Of a stretch of DNA of 64,000 bases, positions 17,523 through 25,920 are shown in pieces (positions within the stretch are counted from its first letter, which is position 1; every line of letters begins with the position of its first letter). The position numbers were made by a program, and so were the translations under genes. Below the pieces are notes generated by a model. It was not told the DNA's origin and did not search any database. It saw only the letters and a program-made list of their open reading frames with translations. This DNA comes from Bacteroidota bacterium (GTDB lineage: Bacteria > Bacteroidota > Bacteroidia > Chitinophagales > Chitinophagaceae). The DNA is taken from contig JAEYWX010000025.1 of the NCBI GenBank assembly GCA_023428755.1, positions 124,001-188,000 on the forward strand. The letters are read 5' to 3'.

Positions 17523-18305
17523 TTAATGTGCTTCCCTGTTTTTTTGTTTGATGCGGTTCCAGATACTGTCCATTTCTTCCAGGCTCATGTGTACCAGTTG
17601 TTTTCCTTCACTGATTGCCTCTTGCTCCATTTGTGTAAACCGGCTGATGAACTTCTGGTTGGTACGCTCCAGTGCATTGTCTGCATCAATCTGCAAAAAC
17701 CGTGCATAATTTACCAGCGAAAAGAAAACATCGCCCAGCTCCTCTTCTATTTTATCGATTTCATTCGTTTGAACCACTTCCTTCAACTCGCTGATCTCTT
17801 CTTCAATTTTTTCAAACACCTGTTCTTTATTCTCCCATTCAAAACCTACCTGTTTGGCTTTTTCCTGGATGCGGATGGCTTTTACCATCGAAGGCAAACC
17901 TTTGGGAACACCACTCAGTACCGATGTTTTTCCCTCTTTCATTTTCAGCTTTTCCCAGTTGCGCTTTACATCTTCTTCATCATCTACTTTCACATCACCA
18001 TAAATATGCGGATGCCGTGCAATGAGTTTATCGCAAATACCATTGATCATTTCGGGTATGGTAAACTGTTTTTGCTCTGCACCAATTTTTGAATAGAAAA
18101 CAATGTGGAGTAGCAGATCACCCAACTCTTCTTTGATGTGTTTCCAGTTTTCTTCCGAAATAGCATCGGTAAGTTCATAGGTTTCTTCTATGGTGAGTTG
18201 GCGCAATGTGTGAATGGTTTGCTTCCTGTCCCACGGGCATTGCTCCCGCAGCTCATCCATGATCTTTACCAATCGCAGAAAACTATCCGATGTTGCTGAA
18301 TCCAT
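17523..18305 (-). CDS. mazG: Nucleoside triphosphate pyrophosphohydrolase MazG
   Basis: MazG hydrolyses nucleoside triphosphates to monophosphate and pyrophosphate, cleaning aberrant nucleotides and lowering ppGpp. Two tandem MazG domains are visible, each with its E-E-x-x-E and E-x-x-D metal motifs: TIEETYELTDAI with EELGDLLLHIVFYSKI, and EEEISELKEVV with EELGDVFFSLVNYARF. Length (260 aa) is normal. It lies three bases after the DUF3667-like gene and four before the giant kinase, so the three form one minus-strand operon. Confidence 0.95.
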   Translation of the reverse strand: MDSATSDSFLRLVKIMDELREQCPWDRKQTIHTLRQLTIEETYELTDAISEENWKHIKEELGDLLLHIVFYSKIGAEQKQFTIPEMINGICDKLIARHPHIYGDVKVDDEEDVKRNWEKLKMKEGKTSVLSGVPKGLPSMVKAIRIQEKAKQVGFEWENKEQVFEKIEEEISELKEVVQTNEIDKIEEELGDVFFSLVNYARFLQIDADNALERTNQKFISRFTQMEQEAISEGKQLVHMSLEEMDSIWNRIKQKNREAH

Positions 18306-18308
18306 AAT

Positions 18309-19433
18309 CTAAATATTAAACGCTGAGAAAATTAAAAATCCGGTGAACAAAAACGATATCAGTATGAAAAAAATGAAGTTAAGCAGAAAGTATTTGATGA
18401 TGGTCTTTGTTCTGCGTTGCTGATAATAATTCCGCAAGGCTTTATACAAGTAAATAAAAAAAGAAAGTACCAATCCGAATTTGATCCATCCAAATAAACC
18501 CCAGCCTGTCGTGCTCCCCAATTTATCAGCGGCAAAATAGATGAGCAATAACAGGAAACAGAAAATATAATAATAGATGCTGAAGATAGCATGGTTTACA
18601 AAATTGAACTGGCTGCGGTGGCGGATGTAAAGCAAGGAAAGGATCAACGCAAACATGGGCAGTGATACAAAGAAGATGGTTGGAAGCTTATGCAGGAAAA
18701 CATCGCCCATTCGTGCAAATGCCAGGCCGGGTGTTTTCCCGTACTTTTCATTAATGTGTGCTGCTTTTCTGTTGATCAATGTTCCGAACCAGCCATGCCT
18801 TTTACTCTCTGGTAAACTTTTTTGAATGGAATCGTACACTGCTACCGATTCAAATTTTCCATTGAAGTCGAACAGGGTTGGAGGTTTCTTTTTACTCAGC
18901 GAATCATTTCCTCTCTCTAACTTATTCTCTGCTTCATTTACCTTGATGAGTGAATCGATCAGCCGTTCATTCAGCTGATCCATCCGGTTGAGATTTCCAA
19001 CGGTGTATTTATTGACACTTATTTCACCCGATACAAAATTCACATCAAAATTTACATCGGCATCACGAAAGCGTTCCTGCAGTTTTGCATAACTCACGGC
19101 CACTACATCATCATCAATTTTAAATAATGAAAAGAAGATGATAAAAAAGAACGCTGAAGTAAACACATACATCCGCACTGGATTCATATAACTCATGCGC
19201 CGTCCACGGGCATACTCGGCCGGTAAAAAACCGGGACGGAATAATAAGTAACGAATGGCTTTGCTGAATTTGCCCTCAAAATGAGTAATGTCGTTAAAAA
19301 AATGAACTACCAGCTGCCAGGCCGTTTCTTTGGGTTCAATATTTTCCTGTCCGCACACATGGCAGTAAGGCCCAAACACTCTGGCATTACAGTTCAAGCA
19401 GTTCTTTTCTTTTCGTTGTGTGCCGTGCGACAT
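18309..19433 (-). CDS. DUF3667-like zinc-ribbon membrane protein
   Basis: The protein has an N-terminal zinc ribbon (CLNCNARVFGPYCHVCGQ, four Cys as C-x2-C...C-x2-C), then a conserved segment (DITHFEGKFSKAIRYLLFRP, GRRMSYMNPVRMYVFTS) and about five membrane helices, matching the DUF3667 group common in Bacteroidota. The middle (about 140-245) is a hydrophilic, probably periplasmic, loop. Start 19433 (MSHGTQRKEKN) is chosen because the longer frame to 19514 overlaps the divergent gene. The family has no known function; being first in an operon with mazG and a membrane kinase is the only context. Confidence 0.8.
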   Translation of the reverse strand: MSHGTQRKEKNCLNCNARVFGPYCHVCGQENIEPKETAWQLVVHFFNDITHFEGKFSKAIRYLLFRPGFLPAEYARGRRMSYMNPVRMYVFTSAFFFIIFFSLFKIDDDVVAVSYAKLQERFRDADVNFDVNFVSGEISVNKYTVGNLNRMDQLNERLIDSLIKVNEAENKLERGNDSLSKKKPPTLFDFNGKFESVAVYDSIQKSLPESKRHGWFGTLINRKAAHINEKYGKTPGLAFARMGDVFLHKLPTIFFVSLPMFALILSLLYIRHRSQFNFVNHAIFSIYYYIFCFLLLLIYFAADKLGSTTGWGLFGWIKFGLVLSFFIYLYKALRNYYQQRRTKTIIKYFLLNFIFFILISFLFTGFLIFSAFNI

Positions 19434-19489
19434 AGCCTTAGTTTTGGCTAAAATAAAAAGATTCACCCATACGTTTCTTATTTCAGGAA

Positions 19490-19497
19490 TATCTTTG
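19490..19497 (+). promoter_or_regulatory. TAnnTTTG -7 element of the YD-repeat-like gene
   Basis: TATCTTTG ends six bases before the ATG at 19504, again implying a very short leader. Confidence 0.45.
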
Positions 19498-19503
19498 CCA
19501 CAC

Positions 19504-20343
19504 ATGATGCACAAACTAATATCCGCTATCGTTCTACTGGCTTTACTACCCGCCGCCGTACAAAGCCAATATTATCAGAAAGACATCCTCAGCACACGCC
19601 AAACCATGGAACAGATCAAACAGTACAAGGCCAACAAAATACGGAAGGTGGTGCTTGAATCGTTTGAAGGTACCGGTCAGCCTGTGGAGCAGTTTCTTTG
19701 TTTCCAGGAAATAAGTCCGGCGTATAATATCATGAAAACATTCAGCCAAACCCTGCAAACCATGCAATCGGTATTGGTGAGTCAGTTCAATGCAAAAGGG
19801 CAGTTGATCCGCAGTGCCGACAGTTCCAACACAACGCTCAATGTATCAAGCTACACATACGATGCCAACGGACGTTTAACCGTTGTTGAAAATGTATCGC
19901 AGGCCTATCCGTACAAAACAAAAGAGGTGGTGCGGCATGAATACAATTATGATACAACCGGTGCACCCGGCAGCATGTTGCGTATTAAGAACGGAAGCGA
20001 TACCACGCATGTTCAATTTGTATTGGATGAAAAAGGAAATGTGGCCGAAGAAATTATTACAGCCAAAGGAAAGCCTGCACAAAACTGGTATTATTACTAC
20101 GATGAGCAGAACCGCTTAACCGATGTGGTTCGCTACAACGAACGAGCCCGCCGTTTGCTTCCCGATTATATCTATGAATACAATGAACAATCGCTGCTTA
20201 CGCAAATGATCTCCGTACAATCGGGTACCAGCGATTATGTTACCTGGCGCTACCAGTACAACGACAAAGGATTGAAAGTAAAAGAAAGCTGTTTCAGTAA
20301 ACAGAAGCAGTTGATGGGATATGTGACGTATAGGTATGAGTGA
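19504..20343 (+). CDS. Secreted YD-repeat-like protein
   Basis: The start at 19504 (or 19507) gives a signal peptide MMHKLISAIVLLALLPAAVQS. The mature protein carries several YD/RHS-type units, recognisable as aromatic-rich 'Y-x-Y-D-x-x-G-R-L' blocks: YTYDANGRLTVV, YNYDTTGAPGSM, YYYDEQNRLTDV, YEYNEQSLLTQM, YQYNDKGLKVKE. Such repeats form beta-strand wraps in secreted or surface proteins. At 279 residues this is far too short to be an Rhs toxin and has no toxin domain. Its stop is followed immediately by the first REP-like palindrome, and it is convergent with the transposase gene. Confidence 0.8.
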   Translation: MMHKLISAIVLLALLPAAVQSQYYQKDILSTRQTMEQIKQYKANKIRKVVLESFEGTGQPVEQFLCFQEISPAYNIMKTFSQTLQTMQSVLVSQFNAKGQLIRSADSSNTTLNVSSYTYDANGRLTVVENVSQAYPYKTKEVVRHEYNYDTTGAPGSMLRIKNGSDTTHVQFVLDEKGNVAEEIITAKGKPAQNWYYYYDEQNRLTDVVRYNERARRLLPDYIYEYNEQSLLTQMISVQSGTSDYVTWRYQYNDKGLKVKESCFSKQKQLMGYVTYRYE

Positions 20344-20347
20344 ATTA

Positions 20348-20381
20348 AAACCTCCGGGGTTTTTGGAAACCCCGGAGGTTT
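20348..20381. repeat. REP-like palindrome, left copy
   Basis: A 15-bp perfect stem (AAACCTCCGGGGTTT, 20348-20362, with 20367-20381) around TTGG. It is identical over 34 bases to 21020-21053, in the same orientation. It contains the first two bases of the transposase stop triplet, so the element boundary and the gene end coincide. Confidence 0.92.
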
Positions 20382-21006
20382 ATTCATCATCTTCTTTCAA
20401 TTTTAATTCTACTTTTTGCTGATGAAACTGAATAAATTGATCACGCCCACCAAACCATGAAAGTACCTGCTCCCGCATCAGGGAAGTTGGTGCTGAATGG
20501 ATCAATGCATGGTACGATGAATGCGGCCAGTCTTCTATTCTTCTGCAAATACCATGATGAACAGCATTCGCATGTACATAATGAATAATCTTTGTGTAAT
20601 CGCTTTCAGTTTCAATTTGCCTGCGCTTTACAGATTCAATAAATAACCGACCCATTCTGCTGAAAAATTTATTGTATGATTTTGAATACGAATTTTGAAA
20701 ATTACTCAACTGATGTAAAACGAATGCAGGCGTTTGTTCTATTGATAACTCTTTTTTCAATGTAGGATGAAGAATATTGTAACGGATCCTTAATTCATCC
20801 TCCTGTTTCACTTTTAAAAAAAGATGATAATGATTTGGCAACAGGTTGTAAGAAAATATATCAGCAACTGGAGCAAGATATTCCTTCATCTTCCGTAAAA
20901 AGAAATTGTAATTTTCTTCATTTCGAAAAAGCAACTCATTCCCAACTGCATGGTTAAACAAATGATAATAAAGTTGTGAATGAAGGGGTGTTTGATAGTT
21001 AGTCAT
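20380..21006 (-). CDS. REP-associated tyrosine transposase (RAYT, IS200-like Y1)
   Basis: A single-strand HUH endonuclease related to IS200/IS605 TnpA. It shows the HUH metal motif HYH at residues 59-61 (LLPNHYHLFLK), an N-terminal YHLFNHAVG, and the C-terminal block YVHANAVHHGICRRIEDWPHSSYHA, which matches the RAYT hallmark 'Y-x-H-x-N-P...W-x-x-S-S-Y'. The catalytic Tyr is probably Y143. Length (208) is right for the group. It lies exactly between two identical REP-like palindromes (20348 and 21020), the expected arrangement of a RAYT with its flanking REPs. Known RAYTs cleave and join REP DNA; the gene looks intact. Confidence 0.93.
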   Translation of the reverse strand: MTNYQTPLHSQLYYHLFNHAVGNELLFRNEENYNFFLRKMKEYLAPVADIFSYNLLPNHYHLFLKVKQEDELRIRYNILHPTLKKELSIEQTPAFVLHQLSNFQNSYSKSYNKFFSRMGRLFIESVKRRQIETESDYTKIIHYVHANAVHHGICRRIEDWPHSSYHALIHSAPTSLMREQVLSWFGGRDQFIQFHQQKVELKLKEDDE

Positions 21007-21019
21007 GCTCCAAGTTATT

Positions 21020-21053
21020 AAACCTCCGGGGTTTTTGGAAACCCCGGAGGTTT
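21020..21053. repeat. REP-like palindrome, right copy
   Basis: Identical to the left copy: stem 21020-21034 with 21039-21053, loop TTGG. It begins 14 bases upstream of the transposase start codon. Confidence 0.92.
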
Positions 21054-21086
21054 AAATAAAAAAAGCGATTCAATTGAATCGCTTTT
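21053..21086 (-). terminator. Terminator of tRNA-Leu(UAA)
   Basis: 21061-21086 is perfectly self-complementary (10-bp stem AAAAGCGATT, loop CAATTG) and on the minus strand runs into a T-rich stretch. It abuts the right REP copy. Confidence 0.85.
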
Positions 21087-21089
21087 TTG

Positions 21090-21175
21090 TGCCCCGGAAC
21101 GGAGTTGAACCGTTACGGCCATTGCTGGCCACAGGATTTTAAGTCCTGCGTGTCTACCAATTCCACCACCGGGGC
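21090..21175 (-). tRNA. tRNA-Leu (anticodon UAA)
   Basis: An 86-nt class II tRNA on the minus strand: acceptor GCCCCGG paired with CCGGGGC, D arm with GGTAGAC, anticodon stem CAGGA/TCCTG with loop CTTAAAA (anticodon TAA), long variable arm, T loop GGTTCAACTCC, discriminator A. CCA is not encoded. Confidence 0.95.
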
Positions 21176-21186
21176 TCCAAAGAGGT

Positions 21187-21215
21187 GAAAAAAAATCCCC
21201 CGTTTAGGCGGGGGA
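21187..21215 (-). terminator. Terminator of tRNA-Gly
   Basis: CCCCCG (21197-21202) pairs with CGGGGG (21209-21214); on the minus strand it is followed by A and eight T. Confidence 0.85.
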
Positions 21216-21220
21216 CTGTG

Positions 21221-21293
<73 letters not shown>

Positions 21294-21367
21294 TTGTAAA
21301 AGAACGATTGGGGTGCAAATGTAAGGTAGCTTACATGAATTGACAAAAATCTCAGCCAAAAATCTTT

Positions 21368-21399
21368 AAAAAAATATCCCTTCGTTTGAGCGAAGGGAT
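21368..21399 (-). terminator. Terminator of the 67-aa membrane protein gene
   Basis: ATCCCTTCG (21376-21384) pairs perfectly with 21391-21399; on the minus strand it is followed by a T run. Confidence 0.88.
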
Positions 21400-21422
21400 C
21401 GTATGCGAATAGGTATTTAAAA

Positions 21423-21626
21423 TTATTTATACTTCGGATTGTACAATGTACTTTCTGGCACTTCTACGTTTGGCTTCCCTTTGTAACGGTAGCTGTAGAG
21501 TTTGTAACAACCGCCCAGCAAAAACGCCACAATACAAAACAACTGCACATAAAACAGGAAGCGGGAAGAGGTTACCCAATTGCTGGTAATATCTTTTTTC
21601 GTTTCATCGATAATTTCTTGCGCCAT
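21423..21626 (-). CDS. Small single-helix membrane protein
   Basis: A 67-residue protein with a charged N-terminus, one membrane helix (about 22-44, FLFYVQLFCIVAFLLGGCY) and a basic C-terminal tail. It has its own strong terminator directly downstream, which supports a real, separately expressed gene. It follows the glycosyltransferase gene on the same strand by 48 bases. I do not recognise a family. Confidence 0.75.
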   Translation of the reverse strand: MAQEIIDETKKDITSNWVTSSRFLFYVQLFCIVAFLLGGCYKLYSYRYKGKPNVEVPESTLYNPKYK

Positions 21627-21674
21627 AATAGTCAGTTTTCAGTTGCAAATGTAAGGGTTGAACGTTATATCCGT

Positions 21675-22715
21675 TTACTGTTGCTTTACAATTTCAGAAA
21701 AAATCTGCTTTTTCTGTATGAAATACTTCCACACCACCGAACCGTTGTAAACGCCTTTTAACGGATGATCGTCTGCTCCCTTGGACCGTTTGCCGGTAAA
21801 CACCCATTTTCCGTATTCAACATGCGCCCTCACCACGGCCCACCAATAGCCCGGTTTTCCGCTCAGCAATTCCTTCCATGCAGACACAGCATCCAGTGCA
21901 ATACGCAGGGGCAATTTCCACAACAGTTGATGCAGCGGCATATTTTTCGTGATCATCACCAGGTTGTTGCGGAAGTTGAGGAATACTTTCTGCGGGTTAC
22001 CTGTTGGCAATGTGCCACCACCTACATGATACACGGTGGATTGCGGACAAACCATGATTTTATATCCGTTTCGCTGCAAGCGCCAGCAGAGATCGATCTC
22101 TTCCTGGTGTGCAAAAAAGAAATCATCAAACCCATGCATTGCATGAAACAAATTTGCTTTGATGAACAAGGCTGCACCACTGGCCCAGAAAACAGGAACA
22201 GCATCGTTGTACTGTCCGTTATCGTTTTCCAACACATCAAACACACGGCCACGTGAAAACGGATAACCCAAGGCATCGATCCATCCACCACTTGCACCTG
22301 CGTATTCAAATACATGTTTGTTATGAAATGCCAACAACTTGGGTTGACAGGCTGCAATTTTTTCATCTGTCTGCATCAGTTGAATGACGGGTTCGATCCA
22401 GGATGGTTCTACTTCCACATCGCTGTTGAGCAGCACATAATAATCGGCCGTTACCTGTTGCAGAAAAAAATTATATCCTTTTGCAAACCCATAATTCGTT
22501 TTACTGATCAATACTTCTACTGTTGGAAATTGTTGTTGCAGCATGGCAACTGAATCATCGGTCGATGCATTGTCGGCCACAATCACACGTAGGTTACCAT
22601 ATGTTGATGCAAGTACAGATGGCAGGAACTGTTGCAGAAATTTCTTTCCATTCCAGTTCAGAATTACAACAGCAACAGAAGGTAGAGAATGCAAGAGTGG
22701 TAAATATTTTTTCAA
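21675..22715 (-). CDS. Family 2 glycosyltransferase (rhamnosyltransferase-like)
   Basis: A 346-residue GT-A fold glycosyltransferase. The N-terminal nucleotide-sugar site is clear (VAVVILNWNGKKFLQQFLPS, then VIVADNASTDDS), followed by the D-x-D-like metal motif (YYVLLNSDVEVEP) and the acceptor loop (FFFAHQEEIDLCWRLQRNGY, the 'E-D-x-D-x-x-x-R' of rhamnosyl-type GT2). The C-terminal third is amphipathic and may sit on the membrane. GT2 enzymes of this type add sugars to lipopolysaccharide, capsule or glycoproteins. The apparent start is TTG at 22715, since the upstream frame is closed by TAG. It is divergent from the kinase at 22755, 39 bases away. Confidence 0.9.
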   Translation of the reverse strand: MKKYLPLLHSLPSVAVVILNWNGKKFLQQFLPSVLASTYGNLRVIVADNASTDDSVAMLQQQFPTVEVLISKTNYGFAKGYNFFLQQVTADYYVLLNSDVEVEPSWIEPVIQLMQTDEKIAACQPKLLAFHNKHVFEYAGASGGWIDALGYPFSRGRVFDVLENDNGQYNDAVPVFWASGAALFIKANLFHAMHGFDDFFFAHQEEIDLCWRLQRNGYKIMVCPQSTVYHVGGGTLPTGNPQKVFLNFRNNLVMITKNMPLHQLLWKLPLRIALDAVSAWKELLSGKPGYWWAVVRAHVEYGKWVFTGKRSKGADDHPLKGVYNGSVVWKYFIQKKQIFSEIVKQQ

Positions 22716-22754
22716 AAATAGCGGTTGAGAGTGAAACCTTGTCTAAATTAGGGC

Positions 22755-23903
22755 ATGCTTGGTCAATATTTTAACTGGCGCACTTTTTTGGCATTACTTG
22801 CAATTGGAATTGTTACCGGTACTATTTTCTATTCGAACTATCTCGCCGGCAAAATAGCAGTTGATGAGCGGTTGAAAGTGGAGCAATGGGTGGAAGCCGG
22901 CCGATTTATCATTACTGCACCTGTTGATGCTGATACAAAACTTCCATCGCTGATCCGGAACGAACAGAAATCGATCCCCATTATTGAAACAGATGAAAAA
23001 GACAGTGTGGTAAGTTATATTAACATTGATTCTGTAAAAATTGCTGCAGACCCTGATTATCTGCGCAAAAAACTGAAAGAGTTTAAAACACTGAACCCTC
23101 CTATTATTTTACAGGTAAGTGAAGAGCCCTTGCTCATCAATAAATATTATTACGGTCATTCGGTGCTGTTGCAGCAGGTGCGGTATTATCCTATGGTGCA
23201 ATTGTTTATTGTGGCATTGTTTATCATCATCACTATTTTTTCATTGCAGGCACGTAACAAATCAACTCAAAACCAGGTATGGGCCGGTATGGCGAAAGAA
23301 ACGGCCCACCAGTTGGGTACACCCGTATCATCATTACAAGGCTGGGTGGAAATGTTGAAAGAAGAAAACGGCAACCAGCAAATTGCCACCGAAATTGAAA
23401 AAGATGTGCAGCGTTTGCGGTTGGTGAGTGATCGTTTCGGGAAGATCGGCAGTATTCCACAACTGGAGCCGCACAATGTGGTATCGCAGGTAGAAGAAAT
23501 GGTGGAATACATTCGTAAACGAGCCACGGGAAAAGTACACCTGGAAGTAAAGAAGAACAGGGCCGATATGATCGCTGCTATTTCGCCTCCCCTCTTTGAT
23601 TGGGTAATTGAAAACCTGCTGAAAAATGCATTGGATGCAATGGATGGCAAAGGCAGTATTGTTGTAACGATGCAGGATGAAGAACGCACGGTGGTGATCG
23701 ATGTGGCCGATACGGGCAAAGGCATTGCGTCGCAAAACATCAACCGTGTATTTAAGCCGGGCTTTACCACCAAAAAACGTGGCTGGGGTTTGGGCTTATC
23801 GCTGAGCAAGCGCATTATTGAGCAGTACCACAAAGGACAACTGTATGTAAAACATTCCGAGCCGGGCAAGGGTACTACGTTTCGGATCGTGTTGAAAAAG
23901 TGA
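22755..23903 (+). CDS. Membrane histidine kinase
   Basis: A 382-residue sensor kinase with two membrane helices (about 7-27 and about 143-165) bracketing a periplasmic domain, then a HisKA-like region with the phosphoacceptor in KETAHQLGTPVSSLQGW and a HATPase_c domain (NLLKNALDAMDGKG, DTGKGI, GWGLGLSLSKRI). The H-box with 'AHQLGTPVSSL' in place of 'HELRTPL' defines a subgroup common in Bacteroidota. No HAMP is obvious and no response regulator is adjacent, so the partner is unknown. It is the last gene before the tRNA-Leu(GAG) insertion site. Confidence 0.9.
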   Translation: MLGQYFNWRTFLALLAIGIVTGTIFYSNYLAGKIAVDERLKVEQWVEAGRFIITAPVDADTKLPSLIRNEQKSIPIIETDEKDSVVSYINIDSVKIAADPDYLRKKLKEFKTLNPPIILQVSEEPLLINKYYYGHSVLLQQVRYYPMVQLFIVALFIIITIFSLQARNKSTQNQVWAGMAKETAHQLGTPVSSLQGWVEMLKEENGNQQIATEIEKDVQRLRLVSDRFGKIGSIPQLEPHNVVSQVEEMVEYIRKRATGKVHLEVKKNRADMIAAISPPLFDWVIENLLKNALDAMDGKGSIVVTMQDEERTVVIDVADTGKGIASQNINRVFKPGFTTKKRGWGLGLSLSKRIIEQYHKGQLYVKHSEPGKGTTFRIVLKK

Positions 23904-23953
23904 AAAAGCCGATAGCCTGTAGTTGTTCGTTTTTAGCCGTCGTTTTTTATTTT

Positions 23954-25708
23954 TCATTCTACATTTTTCCCGCCCACAAAATAAATTTGATAAGGTCGGG
24001 CAGGCATTTTACATTTGCACCCCTCCCGTTGCCCGGGTGTTGAAATTGGTAGACAAGCCACTTTGAGGTGGTGGTGTTCGAAAGGACGTGCTGGTTCGAA
24101 TCCAGTCCCGGGCACACGAGTAGATTTATGGCGATTCTTAGACGAATCGCCATTTTTATTTTCCGCTGAAACCCTTGCCTGTTCTGCAATTGCGCTGAAT
24201 AGCGTGTTCACTCTTTCGGTTCGAACTTCATGTTTTTGCTTACTATACACGGCTCCCTCAGGAAAAATCAGTTTTTGAAGATGTTGCTTGTCTTCATAGG
24301 AAGCTGAAACCCACAACTGGCTTAGGTTTTCAGCAAGTGCCATTGTTTTTTCAACAGCCATTTTCAGGTTCGAACTGTCTAAACTGGAATTTGTAATTTG
24401 TTTGTTTATTTCGGCCAGTTCTTTTTTCATTTTCTGACTGTATTTTTCATACAATTCCTTATTAATTTCTCCAAGTACAAAGCGCTCTTCTACTTGCTCC
24501 AATTGCTTTTCCTTTTCTGTTATTTTCTTTCTGAGCAGTTTATGGTCTTCTGCTGATGTTTTAACTGCATCTCGTATTGCTTCAAATAATTTTGTTGCAA
24601 TACGGGTCTTGTATTTTTTGTTGTATTCAAATTGTGAGAGCGTCGCTACAAATAAATCATTCAATTTATCAGCTCTTACATTCATCGGAACCGCTGCTTC
24701 TTTAACCTTGTAATACCAATTCCCTTTTGTTTTGTAACCCGTCAATGGTTGATTGCTGTGTTCGTCCCGAATAAACAATTTCAATGGCACTTCTTCATGT
24801 CGTTGTTGCTTGGGAACTCCCATGTTAGGAGCTTTGGCAAGCATTTCATTCGCTTTTAAAAATGTCTTTAAATCAATCAGCGCCGGGTGCTTTCCTTTAA
24901 TCAGTTTCCCATCAACAAGATTTCCTGTTACATAACCAGCATAAAACGGATTTGCAATCACTAACTGAAAATTTGATTTGGTCATTTTTATCCCCTTTGC
25001 CTGTAACCGCTTAATAATTTCAATGTTGGTCAAGCGGCCTTCGGCTTTCAACTGAAAGGCCTTTTTCAATTCTTTTCCAACCGGCGTAATTACAAGTTCA
25101 TGGAAACAGGCACGCTGCTTTTTCTTCAAATTCTCATACCCCATTGGAATTGTGTAGGGCCAGTACCCTTTCAGCATCACTTCTTTTGTGTTGATTTTTG
25201 TGCGATCACTTTTGATTCGGTTATCAAAATTGTTCAGCAAGTGAAAGAAGTTCTCCGATAAACGTCCAATGGCTGTTGACGTATCAATATCCTGAGTTAC
25301 TGACCTAACAGTAACACCACTTGCCCGCAACTCTTCACTTAAATGTGCCGCTCCTGAACCGGTACGTGAAAAACGATCCAGATTGAATACAATGATGAAT
25401 GAGATTGATCTGTTCTTTTTTACATAGGCCAGCATTCGCTGGAATTCTTTTCGCCCATCTGATTTTGCACTTTCAAAAGTTCCTCCGAAATACTCACGAA
25501 CAGGTATTTGATTTTTATTGCAAAACTCTTCACATAACTTTTTCTGTACTTCCAGGCTGCCATTGTTTTGTGCCTGCTCAGATGAGCTCACACGAGTATA
25601 AATTACCGCAAACCCGCCTCTCTTCGTTACAGATGAGCCGTATTTCTTTGCTGTTTTTTCTGCGAGTAATGCTTCAAAAGGATCACTCACTGTTGTTTTC
25701 TTTTTCAT
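23954..25708 (-). CDS. Large serine recombinase running antisense through tRNA-Leu
   Basis: A site-specific recombinase. The N-terminal resolvase domain has the catalytic Ser in AVIYTRVSSSEQ and the FNLDRFSRTGSG helix motif, followed by a recombinase domain (PMGYENLKKKQRA, LQAKGIKMTKSNFQLVIANP, YAGYVTGN), a zinc-ribbon-like position without clear Cys pairs, and a long coiled coil (about 405-490). I prefer ATG 25708 (MKKKTTVSDPF); the frame is open to 25735. Residues about 541-568 (counted from 25735) are antisense translation of tRNA-Leu(GAG), for example GTGFEPARPFEHHHL, and the residues just before are antisense to its terminator. The native protein probably ended earlier and the tail arose by insertion at this locus. 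Confidence 0.9.
   Translation of the reverse strand: MKKKTTVSDPFEALLAEKTAKKYGSSVTKRGGFAVIYTRVSSSEQAQNNGSLEVQKKLCEEFCNKNQIPVREYFGGTFESAKSDGRKEFQRMLAYVKKNRSISFIIVFNLDRFSRTGSGAAHLSEELRASGVTVRSVTQDIDTSTAIGRLSENFFHLLNNFDNRIKSDRTKINTKEVMLKGYWPYTIPMGYENLKKKQRACFHELVITPVGKELKKAFQLKAEGRLTNIEIIKRLQAKGIKMTKSNFQLVIANPFYAGYVTGNLVDGKLIKGKHPALIDLKTFLKANEMLAKAPNMGVPKQQRHEEVPLKLFIRDEHSNQPLTGYKTKGNWYYKVKEAAVPMNVRADKLNDLFVATLSQFEYNKKYKTRIATKLFEAIRDAVKTSAEDHKLLRKKITEKEKQLEQVEERFVLGEINKELYEKYSQKMKKELAEINKQITNSSLDSSNLKMAVEKTMALAENLSQLWVSASYEDKQHLQKLIFPEGAVYSKQKHEVRTERVNTLFSAIAEQARVSAENKNGDSSKNRHKSTRVPGTGFEPARPFEHHHLKVACLPISTPGQREGCKCKMPARPYQIYFVGGKNVE
24031..24114 (+). tRNA. tRNA-Leu (anticodon GAG), probable insertion target
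   Basis: An 84-nt class II tRNA: acceptor GCCCGGG/CCCGGGC, D arm ending GGTAGACA, anticodon stem CCACT/GGTGG with loop TTGAG (anticodon GAG), variable arm, T loop GGTTCGAATCC, discriminator A. Its whole length is overlapped on the other strand by the recombinase reading frame. Confidence 0.96.
24128..24162 (+). terminator. Terminator of tRNA-Leu(GAG)
   Basis: ATGGCGATTC (24128-24137) pairs perfectly with 24144-24153 and is followed by TTTTATTTT. It lies inside the antisense recombinase frame. Confidence 0.9.
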
Positions 25709-25853
25709 GTTCCAGTTTAAAATAAATTGTAACAAGCGCAGCTACGAACAGATCAATCTGTTCATCAACTGCCGGCTCCTGATGAACCGTTGAATTTGTT
25801 TTTGTTTGTTCGTTTGTTTCAGATGCTACATTTTTTTTACTTTTTAGTTTCAT
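25683..25853 (-). CDS. Small acidic ORF overlapping the recombinase start
   Basis: A 56-residue frame opens at ATG 25853 and stops at 25683, 26 bases inside the recombinase gene (start 25708). The product has a Lys-rich start (MKLKSKKN), a Thr/Asn/Gln-rich middle and a helical end (DEQIDLFVAALVTIYFKLEH). Short genes overlapping an integrase start often encode directionality factors or antitoxin-like partners, but I recognise no family. The overlap suggests translational coupling. Confidence 0.5.
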   Translation of the reverse strand: MKLKSKKNVASETNEQTKTNSTVHQEPAVDEQIDLFVAALVTIYFKLEHEKENNSE

Positions 25854-25920
25854 TGTTCACCTGCATGCCAACCTGGTCATATCTAATGAAACAGATCGAT
25901 GGTGAATGCAAAAAGCCGGG

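Noticed and set aside
24015..24278. Frame reading through tRNA-Leu on the + strand
   Set aside because: It is the tRNA and its terminator translated; not a gene.
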